NCBI GenBank assembly: GCA_910579615.1
Contig: CAJTUA010000003.1
Location: forward strand, 186,001-250,000
DNA from: an uncultured Lachnospiraceae bacterium
GTDB taxonomy: Bacteria > Bacillota > Clostridia > Lachnospirales > Lachnospiraceae
Direction of reading: 5' to 3'
DNA: 64,000 bases
Shown: piece by piece, positions 8,949 to 16,402 of the stretch
Layout of the letters: each line of letters opens with the position of its first letter
How positions within the stretch are numbered: the stretch's first letter is position 1
Translations under genes and position numbers: made by a program
The notes under the pieces: model-generated
What the model was told of the DNA's origin: nothing
Database searches by the model: none
The model's input: the letters and a program-made list of their open reading frames with translations, nothing else

Positions 8949-10229
8949 ATGACAGAAAAAAAAGGAAAAGAAGAGATGCGCAGGGGAAGCGCAAAGAAGA
9001 CACGGAATATGCCAAAACGTCAGGTTGTGTGGGCAATCCTGATGCTGTTTTCCCTGGTTGTTATGTTTGCGGTGGGGATTTCCGCCATTAGAGCAGCACG
9101 GAAAGGACAGGGCGGAATGACACCGTCGTATGCGGCTTCCGATGTGGGGGATGGCGTGAAAGATGCGAAGAGTGGACAAGATGTTGGTGAGGGAACATCC
9201 GGAACGGAATTTGCTGCTGCGGTGCAAAACGGCAGACCGATTGGAAATTCCGCAGGGGATGGAAGCGACAAGCCAGACGGAAATGCTATCGGAGATAGCA
9301 GCAAACCGGATGGAAGCGCCATGGGCGACAGCAGCAGACCGATTGGAAGTGCTGTTGATGGAAGCGACAAGCCAGATGGAAATGACATCGGCGACAACGG
9401 CAAGCCGGATGCAGATGCCATCGATGGCAGCAGCAAACCAGATGGAAGTACCATCAGCAACAGCAGCAAGCCAGATGGAAATGCCATCAGCGACAACGGT
9501 AAATCAGCGGACGACCAGGACGCCGACATATCAGGGATCCAGGAAGAACAAAGCAAAGCCGAAGAAATTCAGGACAAGGAAGGGGATGCGGCGGACGATT
9601 CTCCTGACCCAGACAAGGATGCCCCGGTCATTGCCATGACCTTTGACGACGGTCCGTTTACAAAGGTCACAAACCGCATCGTGGACGTATTGCTTGAATA
9701 TGACGCGGGCGCGACCTTCTTTGTTGTCGGCAGCAGGATTGATATGTACTCCGACACATTAAAAAGAGTCTTTGAGAGCGGCTTTGAGGTGGCGAGCCAT
9801 ACATGGTCGCACAAAAACCTGAACAAACTCTCACAGGAGGAAATCGTAAAGGAGATAAACGACACGCAGGAGAAGCTTAACACCTATGTGCCGGTCGGGA
9901 AAGTGCTGCTGCGCCCGCCATACGGCAATGCGAACGAGCAGGTGAGGGCAATTGCAGGAACTTCGCTTATTAACTGGACGCTCGATTCCGAGGACTGGAA
10001 GAGCAAGGACGCAGACAAGGTGATTGAACGTGTGCTTTCAACCGTGAAGGACGGCGATATCATCTTAATGCATGATTTGTATGAGTCCACGGCCGAAGCG
10101 GTTGAATATCTGGTGCCCGAATTGGTGAAGAGGGGCTACCGGATTGTATCCGTCTCCGAGCTGTTCCGGCTTAAGGGAATCACGCTTGAGGAGGGCATTT
10201 TGTACCGAAACCCGTGGGATTATTACTAA
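8949..10229 (+). CDS. Membrane-anchored polysaccharide deacetylase (NodB domain) with KPDG repeat linker
   Basis: About 426 residues: a basic cytoplasmic N-terminus, one membrane segment (VVWAILMLFSLVVMFAVGI), a 140-residue linker of imperfect SSKPDGSAIGD-type repeats, then a carbohydrate esterase family 4 domain. All five NodB motifs are visible: TFDDGP, the metal-binding HTWSH, RPPYG, DSEDWKS and ILMHD. It probably removes acetyl groups from peptidoglycan or another surface glycan outside the membrane, with the linker reaching into the wall. The start is uncertain: ATGs at 8934, 8943 and 8949 and a TTG at 8898 are all in frame. 8949 has the best, though weak, ribosome binding site. Confidence 0.9.
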   Translation: MTEKKGKEEMRRGSAKKTRNMPKRQVVWAILMLFSLVVMFAVGISAIRAARKGQGGMTPSYAASDVGDGVKDAKSGQDVGEGTSGTEFAAAVQNGRPIGNSAGDGSDKPDGNAIGDSSKPDGSAMGDSSRPIGSAVDGSDKPDGNDIGDNGKPDADAIDGSSKPDGSTISNSSKPDGNAISDNGKSADDQDADISGIQEEQSKAEEIQDKEGDAADDSPDPDKDAPVIAMTFDDGPFTKVTNRIVDVLLEYDAGATFFVVGSRIDMYSDTLKRVFESGFEVASHTWSHKNLNKLSQEEIVKEINDTQEKLNTYVPVGKVLLRPPYGNANEQVRAIAGTSLINWTLDSEDWKSKDADKVIERVLSTVKDGDIILMHDLYESTAEAVEYLVPELVKRGYRIVSVSELFRLKGITLEEGILYRNPWDYY

Positions 10230-10275
10230 GAAACAGGAAAATCGGTAAAAATTACTCCAAAATATACGAAATTCC

Positions 10276-10304
10276 TTGACAAATTGCCGCAATGCGTTTA
10301 TAAA
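10276..10304 (+). promoter_or_regulatory. Sigma-A promoter of hup
   Basis: TTGACA (10276-10281), a 17-base spacer and TATAAA (10299-10304). It fits the high expression expected of HU. The leader to the ATG is about 110 bases. Confidence 0.85.
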
Positions 10305-10421
10305 TAAAAATGTAGGTAAAATCCGTTCTACCCGATAGACAATGAGAGATTTTATTTATGTCCGGACAAAAAGGGTTTGACCGGAAAATGAATCAGAATA
10401 TTCCAGAGGAGGAGAAATTTC

Positions 10422-10697
10422 ATGAACAAGGCAGAGTTAGTTGCAGCAATTGCGGAGAATGCAGAATTATCCAAGAAGGATGCGGAGAAGGCGTTAAAGG
10501 CTTTCATCGACGTAGTTACTGACGAGTTAGTAAAGGGTGAGAAGGTTCAGCTTGTCGGCTTCGGTACATTCGAGGTAGCTGAGAGGGCTGCAAGGGAAGG
10601 CAAGAACCCTCAGACCGGTAAGAAGATTAAAATCGCAGCTTCCAAGGCTCCAAAGTTCAAGGCTGGTAAGGCTTTAAAGGACGTTGTAAATAAGTAA
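10422..10697 (+). CDS. hup: HU-family DNA-binding protein
   Basis: 91-residue histone-like protein that bends and compacts DNA as a dimer. It starts MNKAELVAAIAENAELSKKD and contains VQLVGFGTFEVAERAAREG followed by NPQTGKKIKI, the DNA-contacting arm with the conserved NPQTG. Full family length with a strong GGAGG ribosome binding site. It is read from its own sigma-A promoter and closed by a hairpin terminator, so it is a single-gene transcript at the head of the rqcP-yabP-yabQ-divIC block, as in many Firmicutes. Confidence 0.97.
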   Translation: MNKAELVAAIAENAELSKKDAEKALKAFIDVVTDELVKGEKVQLVGFGTFEVAERAAREGKNPQTGKKIKIAASKAPKFKAGKALKDVVNK

Positions 10698-10718
10698 TTC
10701 ACTTAGAATGCAATGCAG

Positions 10719-10757
10719 GCTGCTTTGAAGGGCTGGTTCCTCCAAAGCAGCTTTTTC
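10719..10757 (+). terminator. Rho-independent terminator of hup
   Basis: A 9-base stem (10719-10727 with 10743-10751) and then a T-rich run. Confidence 0.8.
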
Positions 10758-10793
10758 TTTCTGCCGGCGGTAACAGGAAGGATGGTATGGATT

Positions 10794-11033
10794 ATGAGAC
10801 TGGACAAGTTTTTAAAGGTTTCCCGCCTGATTAAGCGCAGGACGGTCGCGAACGACGCGTGCGACGCAGGGCGGGTTAAAATCAATGACAAGCCTGCCAA
10901 GGCCTCGGCGAATGTCAAGGTCGGTGATATCATTGAGATTGGGTTCGGGGGTAAGGCAGTGCGCGTTGAGGTGTTGGATGTGGCGGAGACCACGAGAAAA
11001 GAGGACGCGAAGGAGCTGTTCCGCTATCTCTGA
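10794..11033 (+). CDS. rqcP: S4-domain RNA-binding protein RqcP
   Basis: 79 residues, nearly all S4 domain: MRLDKFLKVSRLIKRRTVAN, then GRVKINDKPAKASANVKVGD. It is the orthologue of B. subtilis YabO/RqcP, related to Hsp15, which works with RqcH in alanine tailing of nascent chains on obstructed 50S subunits. The ATG at 10794 is chosen because AGGAAGG lies 11-12 bases upstream; an in-frame ATG at 10782 sits directly on that site. The order hup-rqcP-yabP-yabQ-divIC matches Bacillus and supports the call. Confidence 0.9.
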   Translation: MRLDKFLKVSRLIKRRTVANDACDAGRVKINDKPAKASANVKVGDIIEIGFGGKAVRVEVLDVAETTRKEDAKELFRYL

Positions 11034-11040
11034 TGTAAAA

Positions 11041-11076
11041 GGAATCCTTGTGTGAGTGCAAAGGGTTCTTTTTTTG
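11041..11076 (+). terminator. Hairpin terminator after rqcP
   Basis: GAATCCTT pairs with AAGGGTTC (one G-U pair) and is followed by seven Ts. It separates rqcP from the sporulation genes yabP-yabQ. Confidence 0.7.
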
Positions 11077-11125
11077 CACCAACCCGCATATGGATAGATG
11101 AGGAAACATGCGGGAGGAACATGCG

Positions 11126-11413
11126 ATGGCAGGGGAGGAGAAAAAAGACAAAAAGCACACCTTTTACATGCAGGACAGGAAGGAACTCCATCTAAGCGGT
11201 GTGCAGGACGTGCGCTCGTTCGATGAGCAGGAGATTGTTCTGGATACGGAAATGGGAGTCTTGATTATCCGGGGAGGTGGCCTGCACATGGGGCGGCTGA
11301 CGCTTGAAAAGGGTGAAATTGATATTGACGGCAGGGTGGACAGCTTTGTATATACGGACAAAAAAGGGCACGGCAAAAGCGGGGAATCCTTTTTTGCCAG
11401 GCTGCTGCGATAG
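11126..11413 (+). CDS. yabP: Sporulation protein YabP
   Basis: 95 residues of the YabP/YqfC family. In Bacillus it is made in the mother cell and needed for the spore cortex and coat. The characteristic stretch is EIVLDTEMGVLIIRGGGLHM, followed by LTLEKGEIDIDGRVDSFVY. The ATG at 11126 has GGGAGGA seven bases before it; an in-frame ATG at 11108 is possible but its GAGGA is too close. The next gene is its usual partner yabQ, 19 bases on. I could not find a convincing sigma-E promoter in the short gap after the rqcP terminator. Confidence 0.9.
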   Translation: MAGEEKKDKKHTFYMQDRKELHLSGVQDVRSFDEQEIVLDTEMGVLIIRGGGLHMGRLTLEKGEIDIDGRVDSFVYTDKKGHGKSGESFFARLLR

Positions 11414-11432
11414 CGTATAGGGAGGGAAGTCT

Positions 11433-11900
11433 GTGAATGAGGCTGTGATTCCGGAGCTGGAGCTGTTGGCTTTTTCTTTCCTGTCCGGCATAATTTGTTT
11501 TTTTGGCTATGACCTGCTGCTTGTGCTGCGGATTTTTTTCCGCCGCTCGCCCCTATTGGAGAAGGTGGAGGACATTCTGTATTGGCTGGCAGCTTCCATA
11601 TTTGTGTTTTCTGTGATTTACGAGAAAAACAGCGGGGTGATTCGGGCTTACTCCATTTTGGGGATGCTTGCCGGGATGGTTCTTTACCGTGCGGTTATGC
11701 GCACTAGGCTGACACAGGCAGCTGCAAAAAGGTCGGAACGCATCAGAAAATGGTTCAAAAACAAGATGGAACCGCTGCGAAAAAAGAGGTTGGAATTGCA
11801 AAATAAACGAAAACAGAGTAAAATAGAAAAAAAGGAAAAGAAAAGAAGCAGGAAACAGAAAAAAAAGGAAGAGAAAGAAAAGCGAAAAAAGAAAGGGTAG
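11433..11900 (+). CDS. yabQ: Spore cortex biosynthesis protein YabQ
   Basis: 155 residues. YabQ is a membrane protein of the outer forespore membrane required for cortex formation. The first 90 residues are hydrophobic: ELELLAFSFLSGIICFFGYD, ILYWLAASIFVFSVI and SILGMLAGMVLYRAVM give three likely membrane segments. The last 60 residues are an extremely Lys/Arg/Glu-rich tail. The start is GTG at 11433, with AGGGAGGGAAG upstream. The poly-A-rich DNA of the tail (11810-11900) is prone to slippage, but the frame is intact here. Confidence 0.88.
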   Translation: MNEAVIPELELLAFSFLSGIICFFGYDLLLVLRIFFRRSPLLEKVEDILYWLAASIFVFSVIYEKNSGVIRAYSILGMLAGMVLYRAVMRTRLTQAAAKRSERIRKWFKNKMEPLRKKRLELQNKRKQSKIEKKEKKRSRKQKKKEEKEKRKKKG

Positions 11901-11905
11901 CTGCC

Positions 11906-12202
11906 ATGAGAAAAAAAGAAAAGAAAGCGACGGGGTTTGGTTTGTTGGTCGTATTAACGCTCGTGCTCTGCGGGGTGCTCCTGTACGCTTCCGCAGGCTT
12001 AAGGAAAGAGCGGGATGAAAAGCTTGAGACGAAGGAGGAACTGGAGCGCCAGATTGCCGAGCAGCAGTTGGAATCGCAGAAACTTGACGCGAAAAAGGAC
12101 TATACCGGAACGAGAAAATTTGTCGAGGAAATGGCGAGGAAGGTTTTGGGGTTGGTTTACCCGGACGAGATTGTTTTTCAGGAGAATGGAGACAAAAATT
12201 GA
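11906..12202 (+). CDS. divIC: Septum formation initiator DivIC/FtsB-like
   Basis: 98 residues: a basic N-terminus, one membrane segment (LLVVLTLVLCGVLLYASAGL), a coiled coil (KERDEKLETKEELERQIAEQ) and the conserved tail FVEEMARKVLGLVYPDEIVF. It belongs to the divisome with FtsL and DivIB. It follows yabQ by five bases, the usual Firmicutes arrangement, so vegetative division and spore formation are encoded side by side. Confidence 0.9.
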   Translation: MRKKEKKATGFGLLVVLTLVLCGVLLYASAGLRKERDEKLETKEELERQIAEQQLESQKLDAKKDYTGTRKFVEEMARKVLGLVYPDEIVFQENGDKN

Positions 12203-12406
12203 AAAAACAGATTTTTATATTGACATGCATCCTGTGCGGGAGGGGTAAGACAACTTATCTCTTCCTTTTTTCTTAGTAGAAAGTGCATTTCTGGCTTTCC
12301 TGCATTGCTGCCATATAATAAAAAATTTCAAGGAACTTCAATTCGAGTTTTGATAAGAAATCCCATATAAAATTGTCAACCGATTTTTAGGGAACGGCTC
12401 CTGTTT

Positions 12407-12439
12407 TTGACAAAATAATCTCCCGCAACCGTCTATAAT
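12407..12439 (+). promoter_or_regulatory. Spo0A-type sigma-A promoter of the spoIIE-like gene (21-base spacer)
   Basis: The 306 bases between divIC and the next gene hold TTGACA (12407-12412) and TATAAT (12434-12439), 21 bases apart. The -35 lies inside TTTGACA, a one-mismatch copy on the minus strand of the Spo0A box TGTCGAA, and a weaker TGTCAAC lies at 12374-12380. The spoIIG and spoIIE promoters of B. subtilis have this same over-long spacing and are activated by Spo0A~P. Confidence 0.65.
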
Positions 12440-12508
12440 CCTGACTGGGCAGTTGCAAATGCCTTGTGGATGCCAATACCATACAAGGATTAGGAGATGT
12501 GAGAAGCA

Positions 12509-13909
12509 ATGGGACGGAATCATGTGGTTGAGTGGAAAATGCAGAATGAAGTAAAGCGGAGACTTTCAGGGATTGCGGGTGCTTTCGAGAGGCTTTCTGG
12601 CACCATCAGCGGTTTTGCCGCACCGTGGACAGGCATGGAGCAGGGGCAGTTGGAGCAAATGTTTGGCGAGATATCCATGTCGGTCTGCAGTGGCTGTAGG
12701 GAATGCGAACGCTGTTGGGAACGGGAAAAAGAAACAAGCAGCGCGGAAACGAAACGCCTCTTAGCGGCGGTGCAGGAGATGGGCGGGATGCCGGAAACCG
12801 CGGAAAAAGAATACTTATCATACTGTACAAAGAGAAAGGAGCTGGTGGGGGAGTTACAGCGAGGGCTCTTGCAGCTGCGCCAGGGGATTGTGTGGCGCAA
12901 CCGCATCAATGAGAGCCGCGAAGCGGTTGCTGACCAGCTCACGGAGATGGCGCGCATTGTCGGGGAGTTTGCGGGGAATCTGGAGCAGGACGGGAATAAA
13001 GTCTGGGAGCTGCCGCGCAGCGTCTATACAAAGCTCTGGCTCAAACAGATATGCGCAAAGAAAATGCTTTTATTGGAGCGGGGAGACGGCAGCATGGAAC
13101 TGCATTTGTCCGCGCGCTGCCGCAAAGGACGGTGCATGACAACGCGTGAGGCGGCAATGATTTTAAGCTATATCATTGGGCAGAGGCTGGTGCCGGGCGA
13201 GATGTCGCGCCATGTCATAGGGAAGGAATATTCGGATTATGTGTTCCGCGAGGATGCAAATTTTGAGGTTGTGACCGGTGTGGCGCGCGCCGCGCGGGCG
13301 GACAGCCGGGTTTCGGGGGACAATTTTTCCTTTTTGTACCCGGAGAGCGGGGAGGTCATTATGCTGCTTTCGGATGGCATGGGGAGCGGGGAGGCGGCAT
13401 GCCGCGAGAGTGAGCGGGTGATTGAGCTGCTGGAGCAGTTTCTGGAGGCGGGCTTTAAGGAGGAGGCGGCGATGCGCCTTATCAATTCCATGCTTGTGCT
13501 GCGCACCGAAAATACGATGTTTTCCACCATGGATATCACCGTGCTGCATTTGGCGACGGGAATGTGTGATTTTATGAAGGCGGGTGCGGCGGCGACTTTT
13601 ATCCTGCGCGGCGACTGGATGGAGAGTATTTCCTCAACAACGCTCCCGGCGGGGATGCTCTCATGCGTTTCCTACGACACAAAGCAGAAGAAGCTGTACG
13701 AGGGTGATTATGTGATAATGGTATCGGACGGGATTGCGGAGAGTGACGGGGAACATTTTATTGCAGATGCGCTGCGCGGGGCGGAAAACGAAAATCCGCA
13801 GCAGATTGCGGGCGCGATTCTGGAGGCAGCGATGCAGCGGGAGAATTACCGGCCGAAAGACGATATGACGGTGCTTGTGGCGGGACTGTTCCGGCGGGGC
13901 GGGAATTGA
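12509..13909 (+). CDS. spoIIE: SpoIIE-like PP2C serine phosphatase without membrane domain
   Basis: 466 residues. SpoIIE dephosphorylates the anti-anti-sigma factor SpoIIAA and so turns on sigma-F in the forespore. The C-terminal 230 residues are a PP2C/RsbU-type phosphatase with metal-site motifs SRVSGDN, LLSDGMGSGEAA and MVSDGIAES. A Cys cluster, CSGCRECERCW, lies at about residue 55-65, like the region before the phosphatase in longer SpoIIE proteins. The B. subtilis protein has about 827 residues and ten N-terminal membrane segments; none are present here. The place in the divIC-spoIIE-tilS-hpt-ftsH order supports orthology. A different SpoIIE-family phosphatase remains possible. Confidence 0.8.
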   Translation: MGRNHVVEWKMQNEVKRRLSGIAGAFERLSGTISGFAAPWTGMEQGQLEQMFGEISMSVCSGCRECERCWEREKETSSAETKRLLAAVQEMGGMPETAEKEYLSYCTKRKELVGELQRGLLQLRQGIVWRNRINESREAVADQLTEMARIVGEFAGNLEQDGNKVWELPRSVYTKLWLKQICAKKMLLLERGDGSMELHLSARCRKGRCMTTREAAMILSYIIGQRLVPGEMSRHVIGKEYSDYVFREDANFEVVTGVARAARADSRVSGDNFSFLYPESGEVIMLLSDGMGSGEAACRESERVIELLEQFLEAGFKEEAAMRLINSMLVLRTENTMFSTMDITVLHLATGMCDFMKAGAAATFILRGDWMESISSTTLPAGMLSCVSYDTKQKKLYEGDYVIMVSDGIAESDGEHFIADALRGAENENPQQIAGAILEAAMQRENYRPKDDMTVLVAGLFRRGGN

Positions 13910-14173
13910 TTTTGTGCGGGGATGGGGAGTTTGCGAAAGCAATGCCGCAAGCCTGTTTGCGATATGCACAGAAATAAAAATGAAAAATTTGGGAAACAAG
14001 ATGCTTGTCATGCAGGAAAGCTTGATGTAAAATAAGGTTTGAGTTTTTGCGTTTCGGAAAAAATCAAAGATAAAAAATGCCGGAAGGATGAAAGAAACGA
14101 CATCATGGAACGCAGCAAATCGACAAGATTATAGAATAAAAAGCACAAAAATGAAATGGACCGGGGATGGACT

Positions 14174-15874
14174 ATGAAAACGGACGCATATCTCATCTAC
14201 AAAAAAATAGAGTACTACATCCGTGATAATGCCATGATAGCACAGGGTGACGGCATTATCGTGGGTGTTTCAGGCGGTGCGGATTCCATGTGCCTGCTTC
14301 GCATTCTGTGCGGACTGCGGGAAGAGCACAGGCTGCGTCTTGTGGCAGTGCACGTACATCACGGCATCCGGGGTGCGGACGCGGACGAGGACGAGGCGTT
14401 CGTGCGCGCGGAATGTGGACGGTTCGGGGTTTTGTGTAAGGTGGTACATGCGGATGTTCCTGCACTTGCCCGAAAGTGGGGCTGTTCGCAGGAGGAGGCG
14501 GGGCGCAGGGTGCGCTATGGTGCGTTTAGCGAAGCCGCCGCCGCGCATGGATGCCGGAAAATCGCTGTCGCACACAATGAAAATGACAATGCGGAGACTT
14601 TTTTGTTCCAGGCATTCCGGGGCAGCGGCTTTCGGGGGCTTGCCGGGATTGCGCCGTGCCGGACGGAAGGGGGTATCACCGTTATCCGCCCGCTGCTTGG
14701 CGTTGGCAGGGTGCAGATTGAGGCATATCTTGCGGCAGTAAAAGGCGCATACCGGACGGACACCACAAATTTTACACTGGACTACGCGCGCAACCGCATC
14801 CGCAATGAAATCCTCCCGTTGGCGCAGCAGTCCGTCAATGAAGGGGCGGTCAGGCATTTGGCGCAGGCGGCGGCAGAACTGCATGAGATGGCGGGTTTTT
14901 TGGAGGAAATGACAGCAAAGAGCTACCGGGATGTGGCACGGGAGGCGGGAATCCTGGCGGATTCACAGGTGGAAAGCCCTGCCAGTGCCCGCCCTGCGGT
15001 GATTTCCCTTGATGCCCTGGCATGGGAAGCATTGCCCTCCTTTTTGCAGAAAGAAGTCGTACTGTATGCCATCGAGCGCGCGGCGGGCAGCCGACGTGAC
15101 ATCGGCAGGGTGCATGTACAGTCGCTCTGCACCCTGATGCGCAGCGGGGTCGGAAAACGCGTACAGCTGCCGTATGGGCTTCTTGCAATCCGCACTTACG
15201 ATGCGGTGCAGCTTGTAAGAGAAGCTGTGTGGGATGGCACAGGACGCGCCCGGCAGGATTTTTTCCCTGCGTTCCCGGAGGCGGACTTCCCGCGCGTTGC
15301 CCCTGGTTATACCCTCACAATTACCTCATTTCCGGCGCAGATTCCGCTCGGCGCATACAAGCTGACCTTAAAGCTGTTGGAATACGGAACGGAAGAATTT
15401 TCCAATATACACAATTCTTTTTGCCGGAATACCGGATGCCAGTCCGAAGCAAAGGATGGGAAAATGGGAGGGGACAAAGCGTCCGATGCCCCATTTTCAA
15501 AAAAACAGCCCTCATTGAGTGGCGCGCAGGAACAAAAAATTGAAAAAAATTCATTAAATCCAAAAAATTGCTATACGAAATGCTTTGATTATGCTAAAAT
15601 AAGGAATACCCTCGTCCTGCGCACAAGACAGACGGGGGATTATGTGGTAATACACAGGGAAGGCAACACGAAATCATTGAAATCCCTTCTGATTGACCAA
15701 AAAGTGCCGGAAAAGTGCCGGGATGTCCTGCCGATACTGGCGGCAGAAAATTCGGTGCTCTGGGCGGTCGGGGTGCGCAGCGGGGAGGGGTTTTATGTGA
15801 CAGGGAATACAAAACAGATTCTGGTGGCAGAATTAGGGAGAAAGGACAGGAATTGCAATGGCAGAGAAGATTAG
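14174..15874 (+). CDS. tilS: tRNA(Ile)-lysidine synthase TilS
   Basis: 566 residues. TilS attaches lysine to C34 of the CAU-anticodon tRNA-Ile using ATP, which changes its decoding from AUG to AUA. The PP-loop is GVSGGADSMCLLRIL; VHVHHGIRG and AHNENDNAETFLFQAFRGSG follow. The C-terminal TilS domain (about residue 470 on) has LVLRTRQTGDYVVIHREGNT and SVLWAVGVRSGEGF. A Lys/Ser-rich insert of roughly 60 residues lies between the two parts. The ATG at 14174 has GGGGATGG upstream; an in-frame ATG at 14156 has none. It overlaps hpt by 17 bases, the classical tilS-hpt coupling. Confidence 0.95.
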   Translation: MKTDAYLIYKKIEYYIRDNAMIAQGDGIIVGVSGGADSMCLLRILCGLREEHRLRLVAVHVHHGIRGADADEDEAFVRAECGRFGVLCKVVHADVPALARKWGCSQEEAGRRVRYGAFSEAAAAHGCRKIAVAHNENDNAETFLFQAFRGSGFRGLAGIAPCRTEGGITVIRPLLGVGRVQIEAYLAAVKGAYRTDTTNFTLDYARNRIRNEILPLAQQSVNEGAVRHLAQAAAELHEMAGFLEEMTAKSYRDVAREAGILADSQVESPASARPAVISLDALAWEALPSFLQKEVVLYAIERAAGSRRDIGRVHVQSLCTLMRSGVGKRVQLPYGLLAIRTYDAVQLVREAVWDGTGRARQDFFPAFPEADFPRVAPGYTLTITSFPAQIPLGAYKLTLKLLEYGTEEFSNIHNSFCRNTGCQSEAKDGKMGGDKASDAPFSKKQPSLSGAQEQKIEKNSLNPKNCYTKCFDYAKIRNTLVLRTRQTGDYVVIHREGNTKSLKSLLIDQKVPEKCRDVLPILAAENSVLWAVGVRSGEGFYVTGNTKQILVAELGRKDRNCNGRED

Positions 15875-16379
15875 TGTATTGTTTTCGGAGGAAGAGGTGG
15901 CAAAAAGGATTGCGGAGCTGGCTGCCGCAATCAGTGCGGAGTATGAGGGGAAATACCTTCATCTGGTTTGCGTGCTCAAGGGAGGGGTGTTTTTTATGAC
16001 GGAGCTCTCAAAGCATCTGACCATTCCATGCTCTCTTGATTTTATGTCCGTATCAAGTTATGGCAACGCGATGAAGAGCAGCGGGCAGATTGAGATTTTA
16101 AAGGATTTGGATGAGCCGGTGGAGGGCAGGGACGTTCTGGTAGTCGAGGACATCATTGATTCGGGGCGCACGCTGTCCTATTTGCTTGAAATGCTCAAAG
16201 GGCGCGGGGCAAAGAGCTTAAAGCTCTGCACGCTGCTTGACAAGCCGGAGTGCCGGATAGCCGAAGTGCATGTGGACTATACCGGTTTCCGGGTGCCGGA
16301 TAAGTTTGTCGTAGGCTACGGCCTGGATTATCAGCAAAAATATCGAAATCTTCCATTCATCGGAGTGGTTGAATTATAG
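15858..16379 (+). CDS. hpt: Hypoxanthine phosphoribosyltransferase
   Basis: 173 residues, full length. It salvages hypoxanthine and guanine with PRPP to IMP and GMP. The PRPP-binding motif VLVVEDIIDSGRTLSYLLE and the purine-side VGYGLDYQQKYRNLPFIGVV are plain. The start overlaps the end of tilS and the next gene, ftsH, begins 23 bases later, so the three form one transcript as in Bacillus. Confidence 0.95.
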   Translation: MAEKISVLFSEEEVAKRIAELAAAISAEYEGKYLHLVCVLKGGVFFMTELSKHLTIPCSLDFMSVSSYGNAMKSSGQIEILKDLDEPVEGRDVLVVEDIIDSGRTLSYLLEMLKGRGAKSLKLCTLLDKPECRIAEVHVDYTGFRVPDKFVVGYGLDYQQKYRNLPFIGVVEL

Positions 16380-16402
16380 ATTTGGAGAGGAGAAAAAAGG
16401 AC

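Noticed and set aside
16382..16402. TTG start for ftsH seven codons upstream
   Set aside because: It has no ribosome binding site; GGAGAGGAG lies between it and the GTG at 16403, which fits the GTG.
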